Source of the DNA: Gammaproteobacteria bacterium
GTDB lineage: Bacteria; Pseudomonadota; Gammaproteobacteria; Pseudomonadales; UBA5518
Length of the DNA stretch: 64,000 bases
Assembly: GCA_016718385.1 (NCBI GenBank)
Contig: JADKDK010000008.1
Span: forward strand, 124,001-188,000
Direction of reading: 5' to 3'
Positions 33,442 through 42,347 of this stretch are shown here, piece by piece. The position numbers and the translations under genes were made by a program. The notes beneath the pieces are model-generated. The model worked only from the letters and a program-made list of their open reading frames with translations, ran no database searches and had not been told where the DNA came from. Within the stretch, counting starts at the first letter, position 1, and every line of letters starts with the position of its first letter.

Positions 33442-33855
33442 ATGCGCCTGTTCCCCCCGCGCGCCAGCGCCGCCAACGACACCCAGCTGATCCCGCTGAT
33501 CAACATCATCTTCCTGATGCTCATCTTCTTCATGGTGGCCGGACGCATCAGCGCGCAGAAGACCGCCGCTCCGATCACGCTGCCGGAAGCCGCGCTGGAG
33601 CAGGCCGCAGCGGAGCACGCGGTGCGGCTCGAGATGACGCGCGAGGGCGCGCTGCTGCTCGACGGCGCCGCGCTGGAAAACGCCGCGCTGCCCGATGCGC
33701 TGGCGCGCCTGCACGGTGCCGACCCGCAGACGCGCCTTCAACTGGCGCTCGACCGCGAGTTGCAGGCGGCCGATCTGACGCCGGTGCTTGGCGCGCTGCG
33801 CGCCAGCGGGTTGGCGCACGTCGAGTTGCTGAGCACGCGCAAGGGCGCGCCATGA
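33442..33855 (+). CDS. exbD: ExbD-type protein 2
   Basis: 137 residues. The membrane segment (LIPLINIIFLMLIFFMVAG) has Asn where the canonical family Asp of the proton path would be expected (PLINIIF versus PLIDVVF). This suggests that only ExbD1 relays protons and this copy is structural. Two bases after exbD1 and overlapping tonB by four (ATGA). Confidence 0.88.
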   Translation: MRLFPPRASAANDTQLIPLINIIFLMLIFFMVAGRISAQKTAAPITLPEAALEQAAAEHAVRLEMTREGALLLDGAALENAALPDALARLHGADPQTRLQLALDRELQAADLTPVLGALRASGLAHVELLSTRKGAP

Positions 33856-34634
33856 ACCCGCGCACCCGGCACTGGCTGCTGCCGCTGGCCGGCGCGGCGG
33901 GACTGCACGCCGCGGTGGCCCTGGCCTGGCTCGGGACGCGCGTACCGGCGTCCGAGCTCGGCGGCGCCGCCACCGAGGGCATCGACGTCAGCCTCGCGCT
34001 CGCAGGCGCAGAGGCGCCAGCCGCGCCCGCCGAAGCCATGCCCGAGCCCGCACCGCAGCCTGCGGCGCCACCGCCGCCGCCCGCGGCAAAGCCGAAGCTG
34101 GCACCAAAGCCGGTAGCCAGGCCCGTGCCCGCCGCCGCGCCAGTCGAGCCGGTGGCCACGCTGCCGAGCGAACCCGCCCCCGCGGCAAGCGCCGAGACCG
34201 CAACGACGGCAAGCACCGACACTGCCGAAGCGCCGATCCCGGACCCCGCGGTTTCCTCCGCGTCCGCGGCGCCCCGGTCCGGCGGGCAGGCCGGCGGCAA
34301 TGCCGGCGCCAGGAGCCGCTTCAATGGCAAGCCGGCGCGCAACATCCGTGGCTACTTCGGCCAGATCAGCGCCTGGATAGATGCGAACAAGGACTACCCG
34401 ACCGAGGTGAAGAAGAAGAAGCAACAGGGCACGGTGGTGGTCAGGTTCACCATCGGACGCGATGGACAGCTGCTCGCCAGCACGATCAAGCAGAGCTCCG
34501 GCCACGTGTTGCTGGACCAGGCCGCTCTCGAAACCCTGGCGCGCGCCGCGCCCTTTCCCCCCATTCCCGAATTCGTCGGCCGCGAGACTCTCAGCATCGC
34601 CGTGCCGATCGATTACACGCTGATCACCGACTAG
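33852..34634 (+). CDS. tonB: TonB energy-transducing protein
   Basis: 260 residues. The N-terminal membrane anchor (WLLPLAGAAGLHAAVALAWLG) carries a His, as in other TonBs. A long Pro/Ala-rich periplasmic spacer (about 55-150) follows, and then the C-terminal domain (IDANKDYPTEVKKKKQQGTVVVRFTIGRDGQL, ALETLARAAPFPPIP). Links ExbBD to outer-membrane receptors, first of all the Fiu-like receptor 25 bp downstream and perhaps those at 5076 and 44099. Confidence 0.95.
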   Translation: MNPRTRHWLLPLAGAAGLHAAVALAWLGTRVPASELGGAATEGIDVSLALAGAEAPAAPAEAMPEPAPQPAAPPPPPAAKPKLAPKPVARPVPAAAPVEPVATLPSEPAPAASAETATTASTDTAEAPIPDPAVSSASAAPRSGGQAGGNAGARSRFNGKPARNIRGYFGQISAWIDANKDYPTEVKKKKQQGTVVVRFTIGRDGQLLASTIKQSSGHVLLDQAALETLARAAPFPPIPEFVGRETLSIAVPIDYTLITD

Positions 34635-34659
34635 CAACCACCACCGCAAGGAGACAACC

Positions 34660-36993
34660 GTGAAGTACCCATCGACCGGCATCAAGGCCCCGAAGACCCT
34701 GCGCATCGCGCAGTCGCGCGGCGCCGTGGTAGCTCGCAGCGCGCTGACACTGGCCGTGGCACTGGCCGGCAGCACCGGCGCCCTGGCGCAGCAGGCCGAC
34801 GAGGAGGAGGTGACGCTGGAGACCATCAAGGTCAAGGACCGCACCATCGACACCAACCCCTACGCCCAGGAAGGCGCGCCGTACAAGGCCCGTGTCTCGG
34901 GCGATGCGCGCAACACGCGTCCGCTGGCCGAAACGCCGCGCAACATCTCGGTGCTGACCAGGACGCAGATCGAGGACTCGGGCTTCACGGACCTGCGCCA
35001 GATCCTCGACGCGCAGCCGGGCATCACGCTCGGCACCGGCGAGAACGGCAACGCCTTCGGCGACCGCTACATCATCCGCGGGCAGGAAGCGCGCAGCGAC
35101 GTCTTCGTCGACGGCCTGCGCGACCCCGGCATGACCATCCGCGAGAGCTTCGCGACCGAGCAGGTCGAGATCTCCAAGGGGCCGAGCTCGAGCTTTGCCG
35201 GCCGCGGCACGGCGGGCGGCGCGATCAACTCGATCACCAAGCAGGCGAGCAGTCAGTACGACTTCAACCGCGTGTCGGCGGCGGGCGGCACCGACAGCCA
35301 CACGCGCCTCACGCTCGACAGCAACCAGGCCATCACCGATACCATCGCCCTGCGCGCGAACCTGCTCTACAGCTACGAGGAAGTCCCCGATCGCGACCCC
35401 GCGGACCGCGAGCGCCAGGGGGTGGCACTCTCCGCCCTGTTCACGCCGACCGAAGCGCTCGAAATCCTCGTCGATTATTACGGCCTGGATGCGGAGGACA
35501 AACCGGATCTCGGTGGCTACCTGCTGAACCGCAAGCCCGCGAGGAACGTGCCCGTGTACGCGCAGCGGCAGGACTTCCTGGAGTCCGACGTGGATACCTT
35601 CACCGCGCGCATCAGCTACGACTTCACACCGGACGTATACCTGCACAACGCCACCCGGTACGGCATCACCGACAACGGCTACGTGACGACCGGCGCGCGC
35701 GGCGCGACCACCGGCGTCAACAATCCCGGCGGCGTCCACGCCACCACCACGCTGAGCACGCACCAGGGCTGGCAGGAAGTGGACTACCTCGTGAACCAGA
35801 CCAACCTGTTCGCAAACCTCGACCTCGGCGGCCGCACGCACGAGTTCATTCTTGGCATGGAACTCTCCGACCACGAGGTCCTGAACGGTATCTACAACGT
35901 CGCGAACTCGGGCCAGAACTGCATCACCGGCACCGGCACGGCGCTGAACGCCTGGTGCATCAGGGACGCCTCGGGCCAGGTCGTGCCCGGCATCGACCGC
36001 CTCATGAACCGCCGGATCAGCACCGGCCCCTGGGACCAGGACTGGCAGGCCAGGACCGTCTCCACGTACCTCATGGATACCGTGGACCTGAGCAAAGACG
36101 TCACCCTGTTCGCGGGCCTGCGCTACGACGACACCGAGATCGACCTGCTCACGCAGAACGCCCAGCAGCAGGCGATCACCGGCGACTACAGCTCCTCCGA
36201 CGGCAAGTGGAACGGCCACGCCGGCATCACCTGGGCGTTCCGCCCGGATGCCAACGTCTACCTGAGCTACGCCACCGCGGCCGACATCAACGGCGGCGAG
36301 TCCGACGTGGGTACCAGCGGCGGCTACGGTGGCCTGGTCACCTACAACGGAGAGGCGGCCGGTGCCGAGCCCGAAACGACCGAGAACATCGAGCTCGGCA
36401 CCAAGTGGAACCTCTTCGACGGGCAGCTGCTGCTCACGGCCGCGCTGTTCCAGATCACGAAGACCGACGTGATGGAAGGCGCGGACTACGGCTCGGCCGG
36501 CACCTTCAACACCGGCGAGAACGAGGTGCGGGGCTTCGAGTTCGGCGCCAGCGGCAACATCACCGACAAGCTGAGCGCGCAGGCGGGCTTCACCACGATG
36601 GACGCCGAGGTGATCGAATCCTTCAACCCGGCCAACGAAGGCAGGACCCTCAGCAACTTCGCCGACGACACCGCCTTCGCCCAGCTGCGCTACCGGCTGA
36701 GCGACAAGCTCGCGATCGGTGGTGCGTTGAAGTACGAGAGCAGGAAGTACGCGGGCCAGCCGGACAGCGCCGCTGCCTTCAACCCGACGACCGGCCAGTA
36801 CAGCCAGCCGGTCCCCTCGTACACCGTGTACGATCTGTTCGCGACCTGGGAATTCACCGAGACGCTGGATGCGCGCCTGAACGTGGGCAATGTCACCGAC
36901 GAGGAGTATTACCTCGCGGCGTACCGCTCGGGCTCGTTCCTGTACTACGGCGATGCGCGCAACGTCCGCCTCACGGTGAATTACGTGTTCTGA
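34660..36993 (+). CDS. fiu: TonB-dependent catecholate-type siderophore receptor (Fiu-like)
   Basis: 777 residues, GTG start after AAGGAGACAACC. A signal peptide ends near residue 44 (LAQQ). The plug follows (about 85-210, ETPRNISVLTRTQIEDSGFTDLRQILDAQPGITLG and EISKGPSSSFAGRGTAGGAIN), then a barrel ending in Phe (VRLTVNYVF). Plug wording matches the Fiu group. Encoded with TonB-ExbBD and PiuC after a Fur box, so ferric-siderophore import is a firm inference. The exact siderophore is not. Confidence 0.9.
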   Translation: MKYPSTGIKAPKTLRIAQSRGAVVARSALTLAVALAGSTGALAQQADEEEVTLETIKVKDRTIDTNPYAQEGAPYKARVSGDARNTRPLAETPRNISVLTRTQIEDSGFTDLRQILDAQPGITLGTGENGNAFGDRYIIRGQEARSDVFVDGLRDPGMTIRESFATEQVEISKGPSSSFAGRGTAGGAINSITKQASSQYDFNRVSAAGGTDSHTRLTLDSNQAITDTIALRANLLYSYEEVPDRDPADRERQGVALSALFTPTEALEILVDYYGLDAEDKPDLGGYLLNRKPARNVPVYAQRQDFLESDVDTFTARISYDFTPDVYLHNATRYGITDNGYVTTGARGATTGVNNPGGVHATTTLSTHQGWQEVDYLVNQTNLFANLDLGGRTHEFILGMELSDHEVLNGIYNVANSGQNCITGTGTALNAWCIRDASGQVVPGIDRLMNRRISTGPWDQDWQARTVSTYLMDTVDLSKDVTLFAGLRYDDTEIDLLTQNAQQQAITGDYSSSDGKWNGHAGITWAFRPDANVYLSYATAADINGGESDVGTSGGYGGLVTYNGEAAGAEPETTENIELGTKWNLFDGQLLLTAALFQITKTDVMEGADYGSAGTFNTGENEVRGFEFGASGNITDKLSAQAGFTTMDAEVIESFNPANEGRTLSNFADDTAFAQLRYRLSDKLAIGGALKYESRKYAGQPDSAAAFNPTTGQYSQPVPSYTVYDLFATWEFTETLDARLNVGNVTDEEYYLAAYRSGSFLYYGDARNVRLTVNYVF

Positions 36994-37063
36994 GGGCCCG
37001 TTGGGCGGGGCCCGACCGTGCGGGCGGCCCCTGCCCTTATTTCAGGTTTTTCTGGAGAAGCCG

Positions 37064-37747
37064 ATGCTGCTGGTCATGGAAAACGTGCTGGGGGCCGACG
37101 AGGTGCAGGAATTCCGCGCGGCGCTCGCCGAGGCGCCGTGGATCGACGGCCGCGCCAGCGCCGGCACGCTGTCGGTGTCCGTGAAGGACAACCTGCAACT
37201 CGACGATCGCTGCGGGGTGGCACAGCGTCTGGGCAACCGCATCCTGTCGCTGCTGGGCCGCCACCCGCTGTTCATCTCGGCCGCGCTGCCGAACCGCTTC
37301 TTCCCGCCGCGCTTCAACCGTTACGCCGGCGGCGGGCACTACGGCGCGCACGTCGACGGCGCGCTGATGTATTCGGACGCGCTGCCGCAGGCGGTGCGCA
37401 GTGACCTCTCCGCCACGCTGTTCCTCACCGACCCGGCCGATTACGACGGCGGCGAGCTCGCGATCGAGACCCCCTTCGGCGCGCAGGAGGTGAAGCTCGC
37501 CGCGGGCGACATGGTGCTCTACCCCTCGAGCAGCCTGCACCGCGTGCTGCCGGTGACGCGCGGCGCGCGCACCTCGGCCATCCTGTGGCTGCAGAGCATG
37601 GTGCGCGACGCCGCGCAGCGCGCACTGCTGTTCGATCTCGACCAGTCGATACAGTCGCTCAGCGGCGGGCGCGATCCCGCCGACCCCGACCTGCTGCGCC
37701 TCACCGGCGTCTATCACAACCTGTTGCGCGCCTGGGCCGAGACCTGA
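37064..37747 (+). CDS. piuC: Fe(II)/2-oxoglutarate dioxygenase of the PiuC/YbiX family
   Basis: 227 residues. The iron ligands are in HYGAHVDGALM (H-x-D) and SSLHRVLPVTRG (distal His), and the 2-oxoglutarate Arg is in RVLPVTRGARTSAILW. Family end VYHNLLRAWAET. PKHD-type hydroxylase, cytoplasmic. Homologs accompany Fiu/PiuA receptors and are linked to siderophore or siderophore-antibiotic handling. ATG after TCTGGAGAAGCCG, 71 bp after the receptor. Confidence 0.93.
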   Translation: MLLVMENVLGADEVQEFRAALAEAPWIDGRASAGTLSVSVKDNLQLDDRCGVAQRLGNRILSLLGRHPLFISAALPNRFFPPRFNRYAGGGHYGAHVDGALMYSDALPQAVRSDLSATLFLTDPADYDGGELAIETPFGAQEVKLAAGDMVLYPSSSLHRVLPVTRGARTSAILWLQSMVRDAAQRALLFDLDQSIQSLSGGRDPADPDLLRLTGVYHNLLRAWAET

Positions 37748-37840
37748 AGGGCCGGATTCGACCGCAAGACCCGGAGTTTCGCGCCGCCGCGATGCCGCCA
37801 CACTGCGCGCACGATATGCTTGGCAACGCAGGAGACTCCC

Positions 37841-38911
37841 ATGGCAACCGCACAGCAGAGAGCAGAGGTCACCGTCGCCGACCCGCGCTGGGCCGCGGTG
37901 GTGGCGCGCGACCCGGCCGCGGACGGCCGCTTCGTCTACTCGGTGCGCAGCACCGGCGTGTACTGTCGCCCTTCGTGCCCCTCACGCCGCGCGCGGCCGG
38001 AAAACGTCGCGTTCCACGCGACGCCGGCCGACGCCGAGCTCGCGGGCTTCAGGCCCTGCAGGCGCTGCCATCCCGGGCATGCGCTGCCGGCCAACCCGCA
38101 CGCGACGCTGGTGGCCGGGCTGTGCCGCCTGATCGAGGGCGCCGAGCGCGCGCCCACGCTCGCCGAGCTCGCGCAGCGCGCCGGCCTGAGCCCGTTTCAC
38201 CTGCACCGCGTGTTCAAGGCGGTGACCGGCCTCACGCCCGCGGCCTGGGCCAGGGCACAGCGTGCGCGCCGCGTGCAGCATGAGCTGGGACGCGCCGGCA
38301 GTGTGACCGAAGCCTTCTACGACGCCGGCTACAACTCCAGCGGCCGCTTCTACGAGGATGCGGGCGCCGTGCTCGGGATGACGCCACGCGCCTGGCGCGC
38401 CGGCGGTGTGGCCACCGAGATCCGCTTCGCGGTGGGCGAGTGCTCGCTCGGCTCGATACTGGTCGCGCAGAGCGCGCGCGGCGTGTGCGCGATCCTGCTA
38501 GGCGACGATCCGGATGCGCTGCTCGCGCAACTGCAGCAGCGGTTTCCCGCGGCGCGACTGGCGGGCGGCGATGCGTCCTTCGAATCGCTGGTCGCCAGGG
38601 TCGTCGGCCTGGTCGAGGCGCCACAGCTCGGGCTGGAACTGCCGCTCGACATCCGCGGCACCGCCTTCCAGCAGCGCGTGTGGCAGGCGCTGCGAAAGAT
38701 CCCGCCCGGCGAAACGCTGAGCTATGCCGAGCTCGCGCGCCGCATCGGTGCACCGCGCGCGGTGCGCGCCGTGGCCGGGGCCTGCGCCGCCAACCCGCTC
38801 GCGGTGGCGATTCCCTGCCACCGCGTGGTGCGCCGCGACGGCGGTCTCGCCGGTTATCGCTGGGGCATCGAGCGCAAGCGCGCGCTGCTCGAACGCGAGG
38901 CAAAGGCTTGA
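37841..38911 (+). CDS. ada: Ada: O6-alkylguanine DNA methyltransferase and AraC-type activator
   Basis: 356 residues, ATG after GGAGACTCCC. N-terminal zinc domain with four Cys (STGVYCRPSCPS, FRPCRRCHP). The first Cys accepts methyl groups from phosphotriesters. An AraC helix-turn-helix follows (about 95-180), then the methyltransferase domain with acceptor Cys in AIPCHRVVRRDGGLAGYRWG. Methylated Ada activates ada and alkA in E. coli. Here alkA directly follows and overlaps. Confidence 0.96.
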   Translation: MATAQQRAEVTVADPRWAAVVARDPAADGRFVYSVRSTGVYCRPSCPSRRARPENVAFHATPADAELAGFRPCRRCHPGHALPANPHATLVAGLCRLIEGAERAPTLAELAQRAGLSPFHLHRVFKAVTGLTPAAWARAQRARRVQHELGRAGSVTEAFYDAGYNSSGRFYEDAGAVLGMTPRAWRAGGVATEIRFAVGECSLGSILVAQSARGVCAILLGDDPDALLAQLQQRFPAARLAGGDASFESLVARVVGLVEAPQLGLELPLDIRGTAFQQRVWQALRKIPPGETLSYAELARRIGAPRAVRAVAGACAANPLAVAIPCHRVVRRDGGLAGYRWGIERKRALLEREAKA

Positions 38912-39801
38912 AGCAGGCACGGCTCGCGTTCCGGCTGGCGCTGCCGGCAGCGTATCGCGCCGCGGACTTCCTCGCCTTTCATCGCCGCGACGCGGCAGCG
39001 CTCGCCGAGCGCGTGGACGGCAACGCAGTGCAGAAAGGAATGGTGTGGGCCGGGCGACCCGCGTGCATCGGGGTGCGCTTCGGCGCGCGGCACGCCGCGG
39101 TGGAACTGGTCGTGGACGGCGCGGGTGGGCTGCCCGAGCCCGACGCCGCGCGACGCATGGCGCGGCGCATGCTCGGCCTGCCGCAGGCCGTGGACGATTT
39201 CGAGGCGCGTTATCGCGCGCACCCCGAGCTCGGCCCGCTGATCGCGGCCAATCCCGGCCTGCGCGTGCCGTTGCTGGCCACGCCGTTCGAGGCAATAGTG
39301 TGGGCCGTGACCGGGCAGCAGATCAGCGTCGCCGCGGCCACCGCGGTGCGCCGCCGGCTCATCGAGGCCGCCGGCATCCGCCACTCGGACGGCCTGTTGT
39401 GCCATCCCGATCCCGCGCGGCTGGCGCGCATGGGGGACGCGCAATTGCGCGCGGCCGGGCTGTCGCAGGCCAAGGCAGCCACCGTGACCTTGCTGAGCCA
39501 CGGCGCTGCCGACGGCACCCTGCCATTCGAGGCCTGGGCCGACGCACCGCCCGTCGCGGAGATCCGCGCGCGCCTCGCGACGATCCGCGGCATCGGCCAG
39601 TGGACCATCGAGTACGCGTTGCTGCGCGGTTTCGGCCATCTCGACGGCTCGCTGCACGGCGACGTGGCGGTGCGGCGCAAGCTGCAACTGCTGCTGGGAC
39701 GCGAAGAAAAAATCTCCGCGACAGAGACCGGGCGCTGGCTGGCGCAGTTCACACCGTGGCGCGCGCTGGTGGCCGCACACCTGTGGGCCTGGCACCCGTA
39801 A
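38908..39801 (+). CDS. alkA: DNA-3-methyladenine glycosylase II (AlkA type)
   Basis: 297 residues. TTG start overlapping the ada stop (TTGA), which gives tight coupling. The HhH-GPD core is LATIRGIGQWTIEYALLRGFGHLDGSLHGDVAVRRKL. The catalytic Asp is expected in HGDVAV. The N-terminal TBP-like domain is present. Removes alkylated bases. The first ATG in frame is far inside, so TTG is needed for a full-length protein. Confidence 0.92.
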   Translation: MKQARLAFRLALPAAYRAADFLAFHRRDAAALAERVDGNAVQKGMVWAGRPACIGVRFGARHAAVELVVDGAGGLPEPDAARRMARRMLGLPQAVDDFEARYRAHPELGPLIAANPGLRVPLLATPFEAIVWAVTGQQISVAAATAVRRRLIEAAGIRHSDGLLCHPDPARLARMGDAQLRAAGLSQAKAATVTLLSHGAADGTLPFEAWADAPPVAEIRARLATIRGIGQWTIEYALLRGFGHLDGSLHGDVAVRRKLQLLLGREEKISATETGRWLAQFTPWRALVAAHLWAWHP

Positions 39802-39808
39802 TTCCGAC

Positions 39809-39925
39809 GTAGGTCCGGCTTCAGCCGGACAATGTTCGGCTGAAGCCGAACCTACGGATCGTGCCTCCGGCTGAAGCCGTACCCACGGATCCCGCGTCGG
39901 CTGAGGCCAGATCTGCGGTCGAATC
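39809..39925. repeat. REP-like palindromes after alkA
   Basis: Perfect inverted copies lie at 39809-39831 and 39833-39855, with degenerate ones up to about 39925 (CCGGCTGAAGCCGTACCCAC, GGCTGAGGCC). They separate alkA from the convergent deaminase gene and may block read-through. Confidence 0.85.
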
Positions 39926-39935
39926 CGGGATGCAC

Positions 39936-40523
39936 TCAGCCGTTGTAGACCAACCCGTTGTCCTCGCGATACCGGCGCATGACCTCAGCCGCCGCCGCGG
40001 CGAGCAGGCCGTGCTCGAGATCGATGCCCTGCGCTTGCAGGTAACGCCAGGACTCGGGAAACACCGGCCCCTCGTCGAAGCCGAGCGCCATCGCGTCCTC
40101 GCGCCCGGCCGCGCACACCATGCGTCGCACGCCGCTCCACAGCGCCGCGCCGAGGCACATCGCGCAGGGTGTGCAGGAGGTGAACAGCTCGTATTCCGGA
40201 GCACCCGGCGTGCGCAAGGTGTACGAGCCCAGGCGCGCCTCGGCCAGCATCAGCGCCACGATCTCCGCGTGCAGCACCGCGTTGCGCAGGCGCTCGACAC
40301 AGTTCACGCCGACCGCGAGCGGCCGCGGTGCGCCACGCGCGAAGATCGCCGCGCCGAAGGGCCCCCCGCTGCCGCGCTCGACATTCTCGCGCGCGAGCGT
40401 GATCGCGAGGCGCATGCGCCCGGTATCGTTCGTGCATGCGGGAAATCCATCGACCACGCCGGGCACCCACTCGGGCAGCGTCACGGCGACAGCGGTGGCA
40501 ATTCCCGACGAGGGCTGATTCAT
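39936..40523 (-). CDS. cytidine-deaminase-fold nucleobase deaminase
   Basis: 195 residues. Zinc and catalytic motifs are HAEIVAL (His ligand and proton-shuttling Glu) and TSCTPCAMCLGA (two Cys ligands). The length and the C-terminal EDNGLVYNG resemble guanine-deaminase or nucleoside-deaminase relatives more than TadA. It is the last gene of the TPP-riboswitch operon, 49 bp after the ABC ATPase. A role in salvaging thiamine-derived pyrimidines is possible but unproven. Confidence 0.82.
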   Translation of the reverse strand: MNQPSSGIATAVAVTLPEWVPGVVDGFPACTNDTGRMRLAITLARENVERGSGGPFGAAIFARGAPRPLAVGVNCVERLRNAVLHAEIVALMLAEARLGSYTLRTPGAPEYELFTSCTPCAMCLGAALWSGVRRMVCAAGREDAMALGFDEGPVFPESWRYLQAQGIDLEHGLLAAAAAEVMRRYREDNGLVYNG

Positions 40524-40572
40524 GCTCCCGCAGCTTCCATGCGCAGATTCATCCACACCTCGTCCAGCATGC

Positions 40573-41346
40573 TCAGCGGCGCTCCCACGGGATGATCGCG
40601 ACCAGCCCGTCCTCGTCGAGCACGCGGATGCGCACGCCGTAGACGGGCTCGAGGACCCCGGGGCACAGGATGTCGCGCGCCGCGCCGTGGGCGGCGACGC
40701 CGCCGTGATCGAGCAGCAGGATGCGCTGGCAGAAGCGCGCCGCGAGACTGAGGTCGTGCAGCACCACGGCCACCGCGGTACCGCGCGCCGCGCGCTCGGC
40801 CAGCACTTCCATCGCGTGCAGCTGGTGGTAGGCGTCCAGCGCGGCCACCGGCTCGTCGGCCAGGATGATCCCTGGCGCACCTGCCAGCAGGCGCGCGATC
40901 ATGACGCGCGTGCGCTCGCCACCCGAGAGCTCGTTCACCAGCCGGCCCTGCAGTTCTTCGACCTCGGCATCGCGCAGCGCGGCCTGCACCGCGTCGCGCG
41001 CACCCTCGTCGACGCTGAACCAGCCGTGACGCCACGGCAGGCGCCCGAGCTCCACCACGGTGCGCACGTCCAGCGGCCAGTGCACCGGTGCGGCCTGCGG
41101 CAGGTAGCCGATGCGCCGCGCGCGCTCGGCAGCCGGCCAGGACTGCAGTTCGCGCCCCTGCAGCCGCACCTGTCCCGCGTCGGGGCGCAGCAGGCCCGCC
41201 ATCACGCGCAGCAGCGTGCTCTTGCCGGCGCCGTTGGGCCCGATGATGCCGAGCATTTCGCCGGCGGCGAGCGCGCACGACAGTTCCTGCAGCACCGCGC
41301 GCCCGCCGAGGCGCACGCTCACGCCTTCGAGTGCCAGCGTGCTCAC
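40573..41346 (-). CDS. ABC transporter ATP-binding protein (FecE/BtuD type)
   Basis: 257 residues. Walker A (IIGPNGAGKSTLLRVM), Q loop (YLPQAAPVHW), signature (LSGGERTRVMIARLL), Walker B (IILADEP) and H loop (VVLHDLSLAARFC). Belongs to the metal-chelate/B12 importer group. Its start overlaps the permease stop by four bases. Function follows the operon: probably thiamine or precursor uptake, though family relatives move cobalamin, heme or siderophores. Confidence 0.88.
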   Translation of the reverse strand: MSTLALEGVSVRLGGRAVLQELSCALAAGEMLGIIGPNGAGKSTLLRVMAGLLRPDAGQVRLQGRELQSWPAAERARRIGYLPQAAPVHWPLDVRTVVELGRLPWRHGWFSVDEGARDAVQAALRDAEVEELQGRLVNELSGGERTRVMIARLLAGAPGIILADEPVAALDAYHQLHAMEVLAERAARGTAVAVVLHDLSLAARFCQRILLLDHGGVAAHGAARDILCPGVLEPVYGVRIRVLDEDGLVAIIPWERR

Positions 41347-42347
41347 GTGATGCGGCTCCGCGCGCCGAGCACGATCGCGAGGAAGAACGGCGCACCGAGC
41401 AGCGAGGTGACCACGCCCAGCTTCAGTTCGCTGGCGGAATGGAAGGACTGCACCAGCACGTCGGCGAGCAGCACCAGCAGCGCGCCGCCGAGCGCGCTCG
41501 GCACCAGCAGCCGCCCGGGGCGGTGGCCCACGAAGGGACGCAGCAGGTGCGGGATCACGAGGCCCACGAAGGAGATCGTGCCGCTGATCGCCACCGCCGC
41601 ACCGACGCCGATCGCCACCCCGCCCATCACTCGCCAGGGCAGCGAGCGTGCGCCGAAGCCCAGCGAATGCGCCGTGTCCTCGCCGAGGCTGAGCGCCTCG
41701 AGGTAGCGGCCCGTCGACAGCAGCAGCGCCAGCGCAAGGGCCATGAACGGCAGGCTGAAGGCGAGCTCCCCGAAACTGCGGTTCGCCACCGAACCCATCA
41801 GCCAGTAGACGATCTCGTGCATCGCGTAGGGGCTGGGCGCGAGATTCAGCGCCAGCGCGATCGCCGCGCCCGCGAAGGCGTTCAGCGCCACACCCGCGAG
41901 GATCAGCGTCGCAACGCGCGCGTAGTCCCCGACCAGCAGGCGCAGCAGCGCGAGTGCCGCCACGGCGCCCAGGATGCCGGCGGCCGGCAGCAGCAGCGAA
42001 TGCATCGGCGCAAGGCCGAAATAGAGCACCAGCACCGCGCCGAGCGAGGCGCAGTTCGAGGCCCCCACGAGACCCGGCTCCGCGAGCGGGTTGCGCAGCA
42101 TGCCCTGCAGCGCCGCGCCGGCCACGCCCAGCGTGGCGCCGACCGCGAGCGCGGCCAGCGCGCGCGGCAGGCGGATCTCGCGCAGGATGATCAATGCCGC
42201 CGAGTCCTCGCCCGCGTACCAGTCACGCAGCGCCGGTCCCAGCAACACGCCCGATGAACCCGTGTTCAGTGCCAGCAGGAAGGCGAGCCCCAGCAACAGC
42301 GCCAGTGCCGGCAGCAGCAGCCGCGCCGCGGTGTCGCGCGCGCCCAC
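41343..42347 (-). CDS. FecCD/BtuC-type ABC permease
   Basis: 334 residues, about ten membrane segments, with the family stretches GVAGAALQGMLRNPLAEPGLVGAS and SGTISFVGLVIPHLLRPFVGH. GTG start directly after the kinase stop (TAGGTG). No periplasmic binding protein gene is in the operon, so the partner must come from elsewhere or be replaced. TPP control of this family is unusual. Confidence 0.9.
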   Translation of the reverse strand: MGARDTAARLLLPALALLLGLAFLLALNTGSSGVLLGPALRDWYAGEDSAALIILREIRLPRALAALAVGATLGVAGAALQGMLRNPLAEPGLVGASNCASLGAVLVLYFGLAPMHSLLLPAAGILGAVAALALLRLLVGDYARVATLILAGVALNAFAGAAIALALNLAPSPYAMHEIVYWLMGSVANRSFGELAFSLPFMALALALLLSTGRYLEALSLGEDTAHSLGFGARSLPWRVMGGVAIGVGAAVAISGTISFVGLVIPHLLRPFVGHRPGRLLVPSALGGALLVLLADVLVQSFHSASELKLGVVTSLLGAPFFLAIVLGARSRIT

